Assembly (NCBI GenBank): GCA_025210375.1
Contig: JAOASB010000039.1
Coordinates: forward strand, 1 to 34,024
Reading direction: 5' to 3'
DNA length: 34,024 nt
Origin: Maledivibacter sp.
GTDB lineage: Bacteria > Bacillota > Clostridia > Peptostreptococcales > Caminicellaceae
In this document: piece by piece, positions 1 to 7,736 of the stretch
Numbering within the stretch: position 1 is the first letter of the stretch
How the letters are laid out: the number at the start of each line of letters is the position of its first letter
The notes under the pieces: generated by a model
Told to the model about the DNA's origin: nothing
What the model saw: the letters and a program-made list of their open reading frames with translations, nothing else
Databases searched by the model: none
Translations under genes and position numbers: made by a program

Positions 1-12
1 AGCAGCAAGTTT

Positions 13-87
13 TGGTGACCCCTAGGGGACTCGAACCCCTGTTACCGCCGTGAAAGGGCGGTGTCTTAACCGCTTGACCAAGGGGCC
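13..87 (-). tRNA. tRNA-Glu (anticodon TTC)
   Basis: The reverse complement folds as a full cloverleaf of 75 nt with an encoded CCA end. The anticodon stem is CCGCC/GGCGG around the loop CTTTCAC, which places TTC at the anticodon. The T arm has the loop TTCGAGT. The 7-bp acceptor stem GGCCCCT/AGGGGTC contains one G-T wobble. It is the last tRNA of the four-gene cluster inside this window. Confidence 0.97.
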
Positions 88-91
88 AAAA

Positions 92-167
92 TGGTTGCGG
101 GGACAGGACTCGAACCTGCGGCCTCCGGGTTATGAGCCCGACGAGCTACCAACTGCTCCACCCCGCG
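92..167 (-). tRNA. Initiator tRNA-fMet (anticodon CAT)
   Basis: This is a 76-nt cloverleaf with encoded CCA and the anticodon loop CTCATAA. Two initiator hallmarks are visible. The first base pair of the acceptor is an unpaired C1-A72, and the anticodon stem has three consecutive G-C pairs (GGG/CCC) next to the loop. This separates it from elongator tRNA-Met and tRNA-Ile2. It lies 4 nt from tRNA-Glu. Confidence 0.96.
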
Positions 168-194
168 ATGATAAATTACATATATTATTTTTGA

Positions 195-283
195 TGGTGC
201 CGGGGACCGGAATCGAACCGGTACGGTCTTTAAGGACCGCAGGATTTTAAGTCCTGTGCGTCTGCCAGTTCCGCCACCCCGGC
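195..283 (-). tRNA. tRNA-Leu (anticodon TAA)
   Basis: This is an 89-nt class II tRNA with the long variable arm expected for leucine and an encoded CCA. The anticodon stem CAGGA/TCCTG encloses CTTAAAA, giving TAA, which reads TTA codons. The acceptor stem is GCCGGGG/CCCCGGC. It lies 27 nt from tRNA-fMet. Confidence 0.97.
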
Positions 284-287
284 TTAT

Positions 288-362
288 TGGCTCCAGAGGT
301 GAGATTCGAACTCACAACCTATCGGTTAACAGCCGAGTGCTCCACCATTGAGCTACTCTGGA
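288..362 (-). tRNA. tRNA-Asn (anticodon GTT)
   Basis: This is a 75-nt cloverleaf with encoded CCA and discriminator G. The anticodon loop is CTGTTAA (GTT) and the acceptor stem is TCCAGAG/CTCTGGA. It is the promoter-proximal gene of the four-tRNA cluster, with its 5' end about 25 nt downstream of the predicted transcription start. Confidence 0.97.
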
Positions 363-393
363 ACAAAGCTTATTTTTTTCAGCGACATGATAT

Positions 394-422
394 ATATTAT
401 CATACTTTTTTTGTTTTGTCTA
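394..422 (-). promoter_or_regulatory. Promoter of the tRNA cluster
   Basis: On the minus strand, TAGACA (417-422) is separated by exactly 17 nt from TAATAT (394-399), which is close to the sigma-A consensus. The predicted start near position 387 precedes tRNA-Asn by about 25 nt. The rest of the spacer up to the superoxide dismutase gene (423-613) is AT-rich; I saw no second gene in it. Confidence 0.75.
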
Positions 423-613
423 GTGTTTTCGAAAAATATTTTTAGAAATTTCACTAGAGAAACAAAGATCAAATCACTTGTACTATTTTACTCTCTGTTT
501 GCTAATTTGTCAAGACGGAAAAATAATAAATTTGATAATTTTTTTATAGCCATTAACATATACCCCATCAATTACATATTATAAAAGGAAATAATGCTTT
601 TGAGGTGAACTAA

Positions 614-1117
614 ATGAAATCAAGATGTCCAATAGCCATTGCATATATTCACGGCGGTCCTCTAGCCCCTACTATCGAGGGTACAGTGGTATTTAGAGAA
701 GTTATCGGTGGTACAATGGTATATGTAAATATATCTGGTCTTCCTAATTATACTCCTCAAAGAAATACAACCCCTCCTATTGGTCCCCACGGTTTTCATA
801 TTCATGAATTTGGAAACTGTGATATTGGTTCACAGGAAGAGCCATTTAAAGCTGCCGGTGGCCACTGGAACCCTACAAAGCAACCCCATGGTAATCATGC
901 CGGTGATTTCCCCGTGTTATTTTCCAATAGGGGAAAAGCAATAATGTGTTTTTTTACTGATAAGTTCAAGCCCAATGATGCCCTAGGAAAATCTATTATT
1001 ATTCATGAAAATCCCGATGATTATAGAAGCCAACCTTCGGGTGATGCTGGTAGGAGACTGGCATGTGGAGTTATAAAATGCTTTCATACTAATACTATAT
1101 ATCATTCAAGAGAATAA
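614..1117 (+). CDS. Cu/Zn superoxide dismutase family protein, cytoplasmic form
   Basis: The 167-residue protein matches the Sod_Cu family, which dismutates superoxide to oxygen and peroxide. By alignment with the eukaryotic enzyme, all metal ligands are present: copper histidines H62, H64 and H131, the bridging H84, and zinc ligands H92, H95 and D98. The disulfide cysteines C69 and C151 and the active-site arginine in the GRRLACGV motif (about R148) are also there. There is no signal peptide or lipobox, so it should be cytoplasmic, unlike most bacterial SodC proteins, which are exported. AGGTG lies 7 nt upstream of the ATG. It is transcribed alone on the plus strand, away from the tRNA cluster. 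I found no convincing promoter. Activity is inferred from ligand conservation only. Confidence 0.88.
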   Translation: MKSRCPIAIAYIHGGPLAPTIEGTVVFREVIGGTMVYVNISGLPNYTPQRNTTPPIGPHGFHIHEFGNCDIGSQEEPFKAAGGHWNPTKQPHGNHAGDFPVLFSNRGKAIMCFFTDKFKPNDALGKSIIIHENPDDYRSQPSGDAGRRLACGVIKCFHTNTIYHSRE

Positions 1118-1130
1118 TATATAAAAAAAC

Positions 1131-1148
1131 AAGGGCATTAAGCCCTTT
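1131..1148 (+). repeat. First copy of a duplicated terminator hairpin
   Basis: AAGGGCATTAAGCCCTT follows the superoxide dismutase stop codon after an A-rich run and recurs at 1299-1315. This copy is not followed by a T run but by the inverted-repeat element at 1149. The second copy is followed by GGTTTTTT. The arrangement looks like one terminator split by an insertion, with its stem duplicated. Confidence 0.6.
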
Positions 1149-1269
1149 AGGCTGCCTAACAACCCGAATTTCTTCGTTGTTACTGAAACCAAGAACCCTT
1201 ACGTATGTCCGTATACGCTACGGCCTCTCGGTTTCAGCACGCCTCAAACTTCGAATTGTTAGACAGCCT
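1149..1269. repeat. Intergenic palindromic element, copy 1
   Basis: The ends are imperfect inverted repeats: AGGCTGCCTAACAA at 1149-1162 against TTGTTAGACAGCCT at 1256-1269, with one mismatch. Inside, GAAACC...GGTTTC arms (about 1184-1235) frame a core with the near-palindrome CGTATGTCCGTATACG. There is no reading frame. Its reverse complement aligns with the element at 15351-15513 along one flank and at the terminal GGCTGTCT. It may be a MITE-like element or a structured RNA; no transposase is encoded in the window. The remainder of the 1118-1534 spacer holds a TTGTTGA/TCAACAA hairpin (1276-1294) and no gene. Confidence 0.65.
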
Positions 1270-1298
1270 GACATCTTGTTGACTTTATCAACAATCTG

Positions 1299-1324
1299 AA
1301 GGGCATTAAGCCCTTAGGTTTTTT
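1299..1324 (+). terminator. Rho-independent terminator of the superoxide dismutase gene (displaced)
   Basis: AAGGGCATTAAGCCCTT is followed by AGGTTTTTT, a standard stem plus T tract on the plus strand. It lies about 180 nt downstream of the stop codon because the element at 1149-1269 sits between this copy and an identical stem at 1131. Confidence 0.6.
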
Positions 1325-1534
1325 ATGAATTTTTTTGATAAGAACTGTCCTCAATGAAAAAGAGATAGATGATCCTATTTACCCCGAATCATCTTAATCT
1401 AGACATATCGTCCTATAACTATTAATATTATTAAACAAATTAAGCATATGGCTATCCAAAGAATAGAATTTTTCAAACGCAACCCTCCTCATATATATTT
1501 ATATGCAAGGGCTACATAGCCATATTCCATCATC

Positions 1535-3592
1535 CTACTCTAAAGTTTTACATTCATCATCTTCATCATTTTCATCATCTTCATCTACTTCTAAATCTTC
1601 AAGTCCATCCTTCTCATTTATTTCTAAAGCTTCAGCCCAATCACTTTCATCTGACTCTAAAACTTCAGTATACTCATCTTCATTTATTTCTAATTCTTCA
1701 AGCTCATCATTCTCATTTACCTCTAATTCTTTATGTTCTTCATATTTATCATATTCATCATTTTCATCTATTTCTACGATTGTAGGTTCATAGTTTTCAT
1801 CTAACTCTGAAGTTATAGATTCATCTCTTTCAGCTACTTGAAGAGTTTTAGATTCACTATTTTCATCTACTTTAAATTTATCTGTTTGTTGCTTTAAAAG
1901 GCCGGCCATATTATTTAATTCTTCCATGCTCGCGCCTATTTCCTCTAATGAACTCATTTGTTCTTCTAAAACTGCATTGATTTGCTGTACTCCACTTGCA
2001 CTATTAAATGTATTTTTAGATATTCCATCCATTGCGGTTTTCATATTTAAAGAGATATCATTTTGATGTTTGGATAAATTAGATATATTTTCAATTTGCT
2101 GGGTCATACTTTCTATGGCTCCAAGAATATTTGTAAATTGACTATTTACTTCTATACCCTTTTCAACGGTTGTCTCAACAAGGGCTTGTCCTTCTTTTAT
2201 AGTACAGTCTGCATTTTCTACCTTAGTTTGAATCTCATTAATTAGTATTCTGATCTTCCCAGCAGATTCTTTACTATCTTCAGCTAATTTTCTAACTTCA
2301 TCTGCGACTACAGCAAATCCTTTTCCATGTTCTCCAGCTCTGGCCGCTTCAATAGCAGCATTTAAGGCAAGTAGATTGGTTTGTTCTGCAATAGCAGTTA
2401 TGAAGAAAACTATATCTCCTATTTCTCCAGATGAAGTTTTTAGTTCTCCAATAATCCTATTAGTATTTTCGGTAGAATCCTTAACCATACCTATAGACTC
2501 CACTACTTCATCTATGTTTTTCCCACCGAGCTTGGCAGATTCTAATATACTTTTACTATTGTCGAAAGCCTTTTCCGACTCATGGGAAATAATTTGGGAG
2601 CTTCCATTCATTTCATCAATACCATTTACGGAATTATCCACAGCACTAGCATTATTTTGAAGACCAGTGGACATTTCATTTATTTCCCTAGCTATACTTT
2701 CTATACCTTGATTTGCTTGTTCCATTATTATGGAAATCTGATTAGATGAATCAGATAAAAGAGTTGCATCCTTTCCCACAGAATCGACCAATTCCTTTAT
2801 CTTAACTATAAGCCAATTTATCCCCTTTGATAATTGTCCTATTTCGTCTTTGGTCTTCATATCTATATCCTGTGTTAAATCAATTACATTGTTTTCATTA
2901 GATAATATATCATCTATCTTTTTAGTTATATTTTTAATTGATTTTGTTATTCCTCTGGTTATAAATAAGGCAAGCAAAATTGCTATGATGCATACTACTA
3001 CTACTGTGATAATAATATTATTTATATAAAGCTTACTATCACTTATAGCACTGTTATAAAAATCATCTGCTGTTAATTCAGCTTTTTCTATCAACATATT
3101 CATACTGCTATTTATCATACCCACTTGATAGGAACCTTTACTTTTTTCTAACAATAACGCTTCAACCCTATTATCTGCTTTAGCAAGTTCTATAAATTTA
3201 TTTCTTATTGGTTCCCATTCCGTATAAGAATTATATGCTTTATCAACAATTTCTTTATAGCCCGAAGACTCATCCTTGGGAATGTTATCATAAATCATTT
3301 TAAAATTCCCATGTACTATTTGATCATACCGCTCTATCTTTTTAACATGAAAATGGATCTGTACTGCATCTTCCAAAGCTATGGACTTCATCTCATTAGT
3401 TATCTTTAATATGTTTATAGCAGCTTCATTTACAGCATTTGTAACTGTAAACGGGCCTTCATACATATTAACCGTCAAATCCTGTAGCGTATGCATCCCC
3501 TTAGTTGCATATAAACTAACAAAACACGTTGCAATTATGATTACAGTAAAGCCTAATATCATTTTTTTTGATATTTTTAAGTTTTTGAACAT
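1535..3592 (-). CDS. Methyl-accepting chemotaxis protein with acidic C-terminal tail
   Basis: This is a 685-residue transmembrane chemoreceptor that signals through CheA/CheW. TM1 is at about residues 11-29. An extracytoplasmic helical sensor domain of the four-helix-bundle type spans about 30-187. TM2 is at about 190-211, HAMP at about 212-265, and a long coiled-coil signalling domain covers about 290-580. The conserved hairpin tip [20 protein letters not shown] is at about 400-420. The last 95-100 residues are an unusual Glu/Asp-rich tail with degenerate LE-(V/I)-(N/D)-E-(N/D) repeats and no CheR-binding pentapeptide. GGGGAGGAAG lies 8 nt before the ATG. The ligand cannot be read from the sequence. 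It is monocistronic, downstream of asnB on the same strand. Confidence 0.95.
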   Translation of the reverse strand: MFKNLKISKKMILGFTVIIIATCFVSLYATKGMHTLQDLTVNMYEGPFTVTNAVNEAAINILKITNEMKSIALEDAVQIHFHVKKIERYDQIVHGNFKMIYDNIPKDESSGYKEIVDKAYNSYTEWEPIRNKFIELAKADNRVEALLLEKSKGSYQVGMINSSMNMLIEKAELTADDFYNSAISDSKLYINNIIITVVVVCIIAILLALFITRGITKSIKNITKKIDDILSNENNVIDLTQDIDMKTKDEIGQLSKGINWLIVKIKELVDSVGKDATLLSDSSNQISIIMEQANQGIESIAREINEMSTGLQNNASAVDNSVNGIDEMNGSSQIISHESEKAFDNSKSILESAKLGGKNIDEVVESIGMVKDSTENTNRIIGELKTSSGEIGDIVFFITAIAEQTNLLALNAAIEAARAGEHGKGFAVVADEVRKLAEDSKESAGKIRILINEIQTKVENADCTIKEGQALVETTVEKGIEVNSQFTNILGAIESMTQQIENISNLSKHQNDISLNMKTAMDGISKNTFNSASGVQQINAVLEEQMSSLEEIGASMEELNNMAGLLKQQTDKFKVDENSESKTLQVAERDESITSELDENYEPTIVEIDENDEYDKYEEHKELEVNENDELEELEINEDEYTEVLESDESDWAEALEINEKDGLEDLEVDEDDENDEDDECKTLE

Positions 3593-3634
3593 ATGTATGC
3601 TTCCTCCCCATAAAAAGAAATTAGTATTATTGCA

Positions 3635-3671
3635 AGGAGATTACATAACGAATAAAATCATGTAATCTCCT
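3635..3671 (-). promoter_or_regulatory. 12-bp hairpin at the 5' end of the chemoreceptor mRNA, or asnB terminator
   Basis: AGGAGATTACAT (3635-3646) and ATGTAATCTCCT (3660-3671) are perfectly complementary around a 13-nt loop. If the promoter at 3682-3710 is real, the stem begins within about 5 nt of the transcript start, a position typical of 5' mRNA-stabilising hairpins. On the minus strand it is not followed by a clean T tract, so a role as terminator of asnB (134 nt upstream) is less likely but possible. Confidence 0.5.
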
Positions 3672-3681
3672 GAATTAAGTA

Positions 3682-3710
3682 ATTATATAAATTATTTTAG
3701 GCATCTACAA
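3682..3710 (-). promoter_or_regulatory. Candidate promoter of the chemoreceptor gene
   Basis: TTGTAG (3705-3710), a 17-nt spacer and a perfect TATAAT (3682-3687) lie on the minus strand. The -35 is weak (3 of 6), but the spacing and -10 are ideal. I found no sigma-D type flagellar promoter here. Confidence 0.45.
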
Positions 3711-3804
3711 TATATGTATATACCATAATTTTACTCACAGAAAGTAGTATTCTACATTTATTTTCAAATTCCTTTAAATTTTGTCATTATTTTTATAAAT
3801 TTGT

Positions 3805-5646
3805 TTATAGCAATTCTACTTTGTATTCTCTCATCCAATTATCTAACTGTATTAAATAGGCTATTAATTGTGGCCCTGTCATCAATTGCCCAAACCAAGG
3901 CTTTTTAAAAGTTTTCCCACCAGTTTTTACTATATCTTCCACTTCTTTATAGTCAATCAATTGTAAAACGGGAGAACTTTTATCCTTTAAAATATTTGTC
4001 ATTACATATTGTACCTCTTTAGTATACTTTGGATTATGGGTTTTAGGATATGGGCTCTTTTTCCTATTTATTACTTCATTGGGTAGTATATCCTTTAAAG
4101 CTCTTCTTAGAATACCCTTCTCTCTGCCATCGCATAACTTCATATGCTTTGGAATATTATATGCATATTCTACTATTCTATAATCCGCATAGGGAACTCT
4201 GACCTCAAGACTATTTGCCATACTCATACGATCTTTTCTGTTTAATAATGTCACCATAAACCATTTGATATTTAAATAAAATAATTCTCTCATTCTTTCA
4301 TCCTCTGGTGATTCCCCTTCAAGCTTTGGAACTTGGTTTATTGTCTCTTGATATTTGGCTCTTACATATTCTTCGAGGGGTAAGTTCTTTAAGTCCTTGC
4401 CTAAAATTCTTTTTCTATAGGCTATGGATTTCGACCAAGGAAATGTTTTGCTTTCTGTATCCTCCGAAGCTGTAAACCACGGATACCCACCAAAAATTTC
4501 GTCGGCACATTCGCCAGATAAAGCAACTACTGCTTTTTTTCTTACTTCTTTACAAAATAGATATAATGATGAATCAATGTCTGCCATACCAGGTATATCC
4601 CTGGCTAAAACCGCTTCTTTCAATGTATTAGCAAGTTCAGAATTATCTATGATAATCTCATGATGATTACTTCCTATATGATCTACTACCTTTGTTATCC
4701 AATACTCATCGGAGTTTGGCTGAAATTCATTTGCTAGAAAATATTTCTTGTTGTCCTCATAATTAACGGAAAATGTGTTGAGCTTTTCTTTTCCTTTGTC
4801 TTTAAATACCTTTGCTGTGACTGCTGATATTGCACTGGAATCTAGTCCACCGGATAAAAAGGTACACAAGGGAACATCAGATATCAATTGCCTTTTAATA
4901 GCATCTACCACGAGTTCTCTCACATGGTCTATGGTATCATCTAAACCTTCTGTATGAGGTTCTGCCCTTAGCTCCCAGTAATTCCTTTTCTTTATTCCAT
5001 TACAATCAAATATAATGCTATGGGCTGGAGGTATTTCCCTTATATTCTTAAATACTGCATTTCCCAATGATCTTGCTGGTCCAAGTCCAAATATTTCAAG
5101 TAAACCGGTTTCATCGATTATAGGACGCACCTGGGGATGCCTCAAAATTGATTTTATCTCTGAACCAAATATTAAAGAATCTCCATTCATCGTATAGAAT
5201 AAGGGCTTTACTCCAAGCTGATCCCTTGCTAAAAAACCTCTCTTATTCTTCTCATCCCATATACAAAAAGCAAAGATTCCATTTATATGCTTTAAACAAT
5301 TTTCTCCCCATTCTATATATGCCATTAACAGTACCTCAGTATCTGAATAGGATCTAAATTTATGCCCCTTGTCCTTAAGCTTATTTCTAATTTCCTCAGT
5401 GTTATATAGTTCACCATTATAAACTATTGTATATTCCCTATCACCTAGTTTTCTTGTCATAGGCTGATTACCGCCGTCGGGATCAACTACAATCAATCGC
5501 CTATGTCCAAATAAAGCATTTGGTGATTTGTATATACCATAGCTATCTGGTCCTCTATTTTTTAGACTATCTGCCATGTGTTCAATGATTCCTATTTCAT
5601 TACTTATATCCTTCTTGACATTCAACCATCCTACTATTCCACACAT
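3805..5646 (-). CDS. asnB: Asparagine synthetase, glutamine-hydrolysing
   Basis: This 613-residue cytoplasmic enzyme makes asparagine from aspartate, glutamine and ATP. The N-terminal class II glutamine amidotransferase domain (about 1-215) begins MCGIVGW, so Cys2 becomes the N-terminal nucleophile after Met removal. The C-terminal synthetase domain carries the pyrophosphate loop SGGLDSS at about 264-270, and SGECADEIFGGYPWF further on. Length and layout match the roughly 610-residue Bacillus AsnO/AsnB-type enzymes rather than the roughly 550-residue proteobacterial AsnB. AAGGAG lies 8 nt before the ATG. It is transcribed alone, divergently from the YvyF-like gene. A role in peptidoglycan or peptide amidation cannot be excluded for this family, but the intact first domain favours ordinary asparagine synthesis. 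Confidence 0.93.
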   Translation of the reverse strand: MCGIVGWLNVKKDISNEIGIIEHMADSLKNRGPDSYGIYKSPNALFGHRRLIVVDPDGGNQPMTRKLGDREYTIVYNGELYNTEEIRNKLKDKGHKFRSYSDTEVLLMAYIEWGENCLKHINGIFAFCIWDEKNKRGFLARDQLGVKPLFYTMNGDSLIFGSEIKSILRHPQVRPIIDETGLLEIFGLGPARSLGNAVFKNIREIPPAHSIIFDCNGIKKRNYWELRAEPHTEGLDDTIDHVRELVVDAIKRQLISDVPLCTFLSGGLDSSAISAVTAKVFKDKGKEKLNTFSVNYEDNKKYFLANEFQPNSDEYWITKVVDHIGSNHHEIIIDNSELANTLKEAVLARDIPGMADIDSSLYLFCKEVRKKAVVALSGECADEIFGGYPWFTASEDTESKTFPWSKSIAYRKRILGKDLKNLPLEEYVRAKYQETINQVPKLEGESPEDERMRELFYLNIKWFMVTLLNRKDRMSMANSLEVRVPYADYRIVEYAYNIPKHMKLCDGREKGILRRALKDILPNEVINRKKSPYPKTHNPKYTKEVQYVMTNILKDKSSPVLQLIDYKEVEDIVKTGGKTFKKPWFGQLMTGPQLIAYLIQLDNWMREYKVELL

Positions 5647-5947
5647 TTTCTCAACTCCTTATTTTTGATATCCATTATCATTTATTGTGCTAATTATAAT
5701 ATATGTCTTCCATGGGGGTTATGTTCCATTAGGGTAATAATTTAGGAAAGTAAGGTCCAGGTAAGTATCTAACTTTAGGATAAATTAATAGTTCTGAATA
5801 CTATGATAAAGCTTGATTTTAAGCGGTACCAGCTTAATTGTAGATTATGTAGTACCTAGGCACTAATGTTGTATTCACCATTTTTTTATATAATAATATT
5901 ATCTGGTATATGTTATAATTTCATTAAAAGAATAGGGGAGGATAATT
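5647..5947. other. Divergent intergenic region between asnB and the YvyF-like gene
   Basis: This 301-bp spacer has no reading frame. It contains a TATAAT at 5693-5698 on the minus strand without a good -35, the palindrome TTAAGC-N7-GCTTAA at 5819-5837, and the plus-strand promoter near 5911. On the minus strand the palindrome includes TGGTACCGC, which resembles the conserved core of T-box riboswitches. No full T-box architecture was recognised. Confidence 0.5.
5911..5919 (+). promoter_or_regulatory. Extended -10 promoter of the YvyF-like gene
   Basis: TGTTATAAT is an exact extended -10 element (TG-N-TATAAT). The -35 region is AT-rich with no clear hexamer, as is usual for extended -10 promoters. 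The predicted start near 5926 leaves a short leader containing GGGGAGG at 5934-5940. Confidence 0.6.
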
Positions 5948-6346
5948 ATGAAGGAATGTTTAAGATGTAAGAAAATGATCCCCGATAATAGCCTACGGGA
6001 CTATTGTGAGATATGTTGCGAAATATACGAAAAAATTTTTGATAAAATAAGAGACTATTTAAGGGAATACCCTATGGCAACTGCCTTTGAAGTCGCAGAA
6101 TTCACTGGTATTGACCATCAAATTATTAAAGGATTTATTAAGGAAGGACGACTTATAGAAATAGAAGCAGAATCAGTGAATATCAGCTGTAAGAGATGTG
6201 GAACATTAATACTATCCAAACATCATGAATATTGTCCAAAATGCGAAAAAGCACTAATCAAGGAACTAAATGGAGTAAAGGGTTACTTTATTAAATCGGA
6301 TAATGCAAAGATGCACCATAAAAAACTTACTAGAAATCATCCATAG
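5948..6346 (+). CDS. YvyF-like flagellar operon protein with two zinc-ribbon Cys pairs
   Basis: The 132-residue protein has Cys pairs at C4-x2-C7 and C20-x2-C23 near the N terminus and C81-x2-C84 and C96-x2-C99 near the C terminus. They flank a helical segment (about 30-75) with a FEVAEFTGIDHQIIKGFIKEGRLI stretch that looks like a winged or MerR-like helix-turn-helix. This layout fits the TIGR03826 / YvyF family of flagellar-operon proteins, whose biochemical role is poorly defined. GGGGAGG precedes the ATG by 7 nt. It stands alone here, not next to flgM or flgK. Family assignment comes from recall of the motif pattern; a DNA-binding role is inference. Confidence 0.72.
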   Translation: MKECLRCKKMIPDNSLRDYCEICCEIYEKIFDKIRDYLREYPMATAFEVAEFTGIDHQIIKGFIKEGRLIEIEAESVNISCKRCGTLILSKHHEYCPKCEKALIKELNGVKGYFIKSDNAKMHHKKLTRNHP

Positions 6347-6371
6347 AATTTATTTTGTGGATGATTTTTAT
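6334..6371 (+). terminator. Terminator of the YvyF-like gene
   Basis: AAATCATCCA (6334-6343) pairs with TGGATGATTT (6358-6367) around a 14-nt loop and is followed by TTTATTT. The 5' arm ends at the stop codon. The 3' arm also contains a one-mismatch DnaA box. Confidence 0.65.
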
Positions 6372-6638
6372 TTGTGGACGATTTTTCCACAAGTTAAATT
6401 GTCTTGTCCCTTTTATTTTTTACTTTATTACTCATATATAGTATACTTGCTTATCATTATATACTATATTTATCGAAACACTAGTTCTTATTAATGTAAT
6501 ATACAGATTGTCCACATATCCATATCACATAGGTCAATACCCTATGGATAATTTTGTGGATAACTATAGTAGCCTGTATAACTTATATTGACTCGCTTTT
6601 ATCCATGTCCATGAAATTTCATCCACAAGTTATCCACA
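6356..6638. promoter_or_regulatory. Cluster of DnaA-box-like sites between convergent genes
   Basis: Two perfect TTATCCACA boxes occur at 6555-6563 (minus) and 6630-6638 (plus). One-mismatch boxes are at 6356-6364 (minus), 6383-6391 (plus), 6508-6516 (plus), 6543-6551 (minus) and 6619-6627 (plus). Two-mismatch sites are at 6373-6381 (minus) and 6599-6607 (plus). A very AT-rich stretch (about 6410-6480) lies between the two halves. The spacer (6347-6692) has no gene and sits between the 3' ends of two convergent genes, so promoter regulation is an unlikely role. There is no dnaA or dnaN nearby. It resembles DnaA-titrating box clusters known from other bacteria. Confidence 0.6.
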
Positions 6639-6692
6639 TTTTGTTTATAACTTCTTCACCCTGTTTATGCCTAGACCCTTCCCATTATCCTT

Positions 6693-7418
6693 TTACCTAT
6701 TATTATATTCATCAAAATATTTTATAATCCCTACGTATATGCTCCAAGCAATTTTTTCTTGATAATCTGGGTCTTGTAATAATCTTTCTTCCCTTGGATT
6801 CGATAGAAATCCACATTCCACTATCACAGTAGGAACTTTTATATTTTTTAATATATACACATCCTTTTTTGACTTTGCTTTTCTTGTATTTGTATTATCT
6901 AATACTCTTATCAACTCTTCCTGAATGAGTTCAGCTATCTGCTTACTATCCTCACAATTTGGATTATAAAAGGATTGGGCTCCATGATACTTAGACTGCT
7001 GGAAGCTATTTGAATGAATGCTTATTACTAGGTCTGCATTACTTTCATCAAAAAGCTTTTTTCTATTTCTTAGGTCTTCATTCTTCTTCTTTCTAATAGT
7101 TCCATTATCCGTATATAAACCTATATCCTCATCCCTTGTCATCAGTACTAAGCTACCACTTTCCTCTAGATATGTTCTGAGTTTCAGGGAGATATCTAGA
7201 TTTACTTTACTCTCGTATACTCCTGTAGCAGTTCCTACCATGCCCCCATCTATGCCCCCATGGCCGGGATCAATTATGATCACCTTTCTAGAGGTAGGCA
7301 AACATGATACATTGATAACTCCACTTAATTTATATATTGATAATGTTGCAATTATAATAGCTGCTAATAGTATTCCAAAGTATATTATCCATTTCCTTTT
7401 TAAGATTATAACCCTCAT
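6693..7418 (-). CDS. cwlD: N-acetylmuramoyl-L-alanine amidase CwlD (spore cortex)
   Basis: This 241-residue amidase_3 protein removes the peptide side chain from muramic acid, the first step of muramic-delta-lactam formation in spore cortex. A membrane-anchor or signal segment spans about residues 9-29. The catalytic domain follows, with zinc ligands H53 (DPGHGG), E69 and H135 (SIHSN) and the catalytic glutamate E201 (ECGFLSNP). The length matches the Bacillus protein. AGAGGTGAC precedes the ATG. The position after rplM-rpsI is the usual clostridial arrangement. A terminator after rpsI suggests separate transcription, presumably sporulation-controlled, but I could not identify a sigma-E or sigma-G promoter with confidence. 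Its presence implies endospore formation. Confidence 0.93.
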   Translation of the reverse strand: MRVIILKRKWIIYFGILLAAIIIATLSIYKLSGVINVSCLPTSRKVIIIDPGHGGIDGGMVGTATGVYESKVNLDISLKLRTYLEESGSLVLMTRDEDIGLYTDNGTIRKKKNEDLRNRKKLFDESNADLVISIHSNSFQQSKYHGAQSFYNPNCEDSKQIAELIQEELIRVLDNTNTRKAKSKKDVYILKNIKVPTVIVECGFLSNPREERLLQDPDYQEKIAWSIYVGIIKYFDEYNNR

Positions 7419-7680
7419 ATTATGTCACCTCTCATATGAACCATAAGGCAGATTCAAAAAATAAACTTATATATATATATGATATGAATTGGGTTTTAAT
7501 ACTTTTGATGGGAAAAATAGTTATCTCAATAATGTCCGCAGATAACACTCATGGAACAAAAGTAGCCATTAAAAAATTGATTTGTAGGAGGAGCATAAAA
7601 GGATTCTCGGTGACCGCTTTAGTTAATGAACTTCATGGAGGGAACATCTATCTATATTTATATAAAGTTCTCTACAAAAA
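7419..7680. other. Spacer upstream of cwlD, no clear gene
   Basis: This AT-rich region should hold the cwlD promoter. It includes an alternating AT run (about 7468-7482). A plus-strand open frame (7436-7702) lacks a ribosome binding site and a recognisable family and is treated as chance. Confidence 0.4.
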
Positions 7681-7713
7681 TATCAAAAGGCACCGTATAT
7701 AGATACGATGCCT
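7675..7713 (-). terminator. Rho-independent terminator after rpsI
   Basis: On the minus strand, ATCAAGGCATCGTAT, loop CTAT and ATACGGTGCCTT form a stem with one mismatch, followed by TTGATATTTTT. It lies about 25 nt after the rpsI stop codon and separates the rplM-rpsI transcript from cwlD. Confidence 0.8.
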
Positions 7714-7736
7714 TGATAAACATATAAAAATGTGTA

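Noticed and set aside
50..250. Short plus-strand frame over the tRNA genes
   Set aside because: It lies entirely within the tRNA-Glu, tRNA-fMet and tRNA-Leu sequences on the other strand.
348..584. 78-codon plus-strand frame between the tRNAs and the superoxide dismutase gene
   Set aside because: AT-rich low-complexity translation, overlapping tRNA-Asn and its promoter, with no ribosome binding site.
1503..1793. Serine-rich plus-strand frame opposite the chemoreceptor tail
   Set aside because: It is the complement of the Glu/Asp-rich tail codons and has no ribosome binding site.
6356..6638. Chromosomal origin of replication at the DnaA-box cluster
   Set aside because: No dnaA, dnaN or rpmH is nearby, and the uniform minus-strand ribosomal genes imply a fork coming from the right rather than an origin here.
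7436..7702. 88-codon plus-strand frame upstream of cwlD
   Set aside because: It has no ribosome binding site, runs into the rpsI terminator, overlaps the expected cwlD promoter and matches no family I know.
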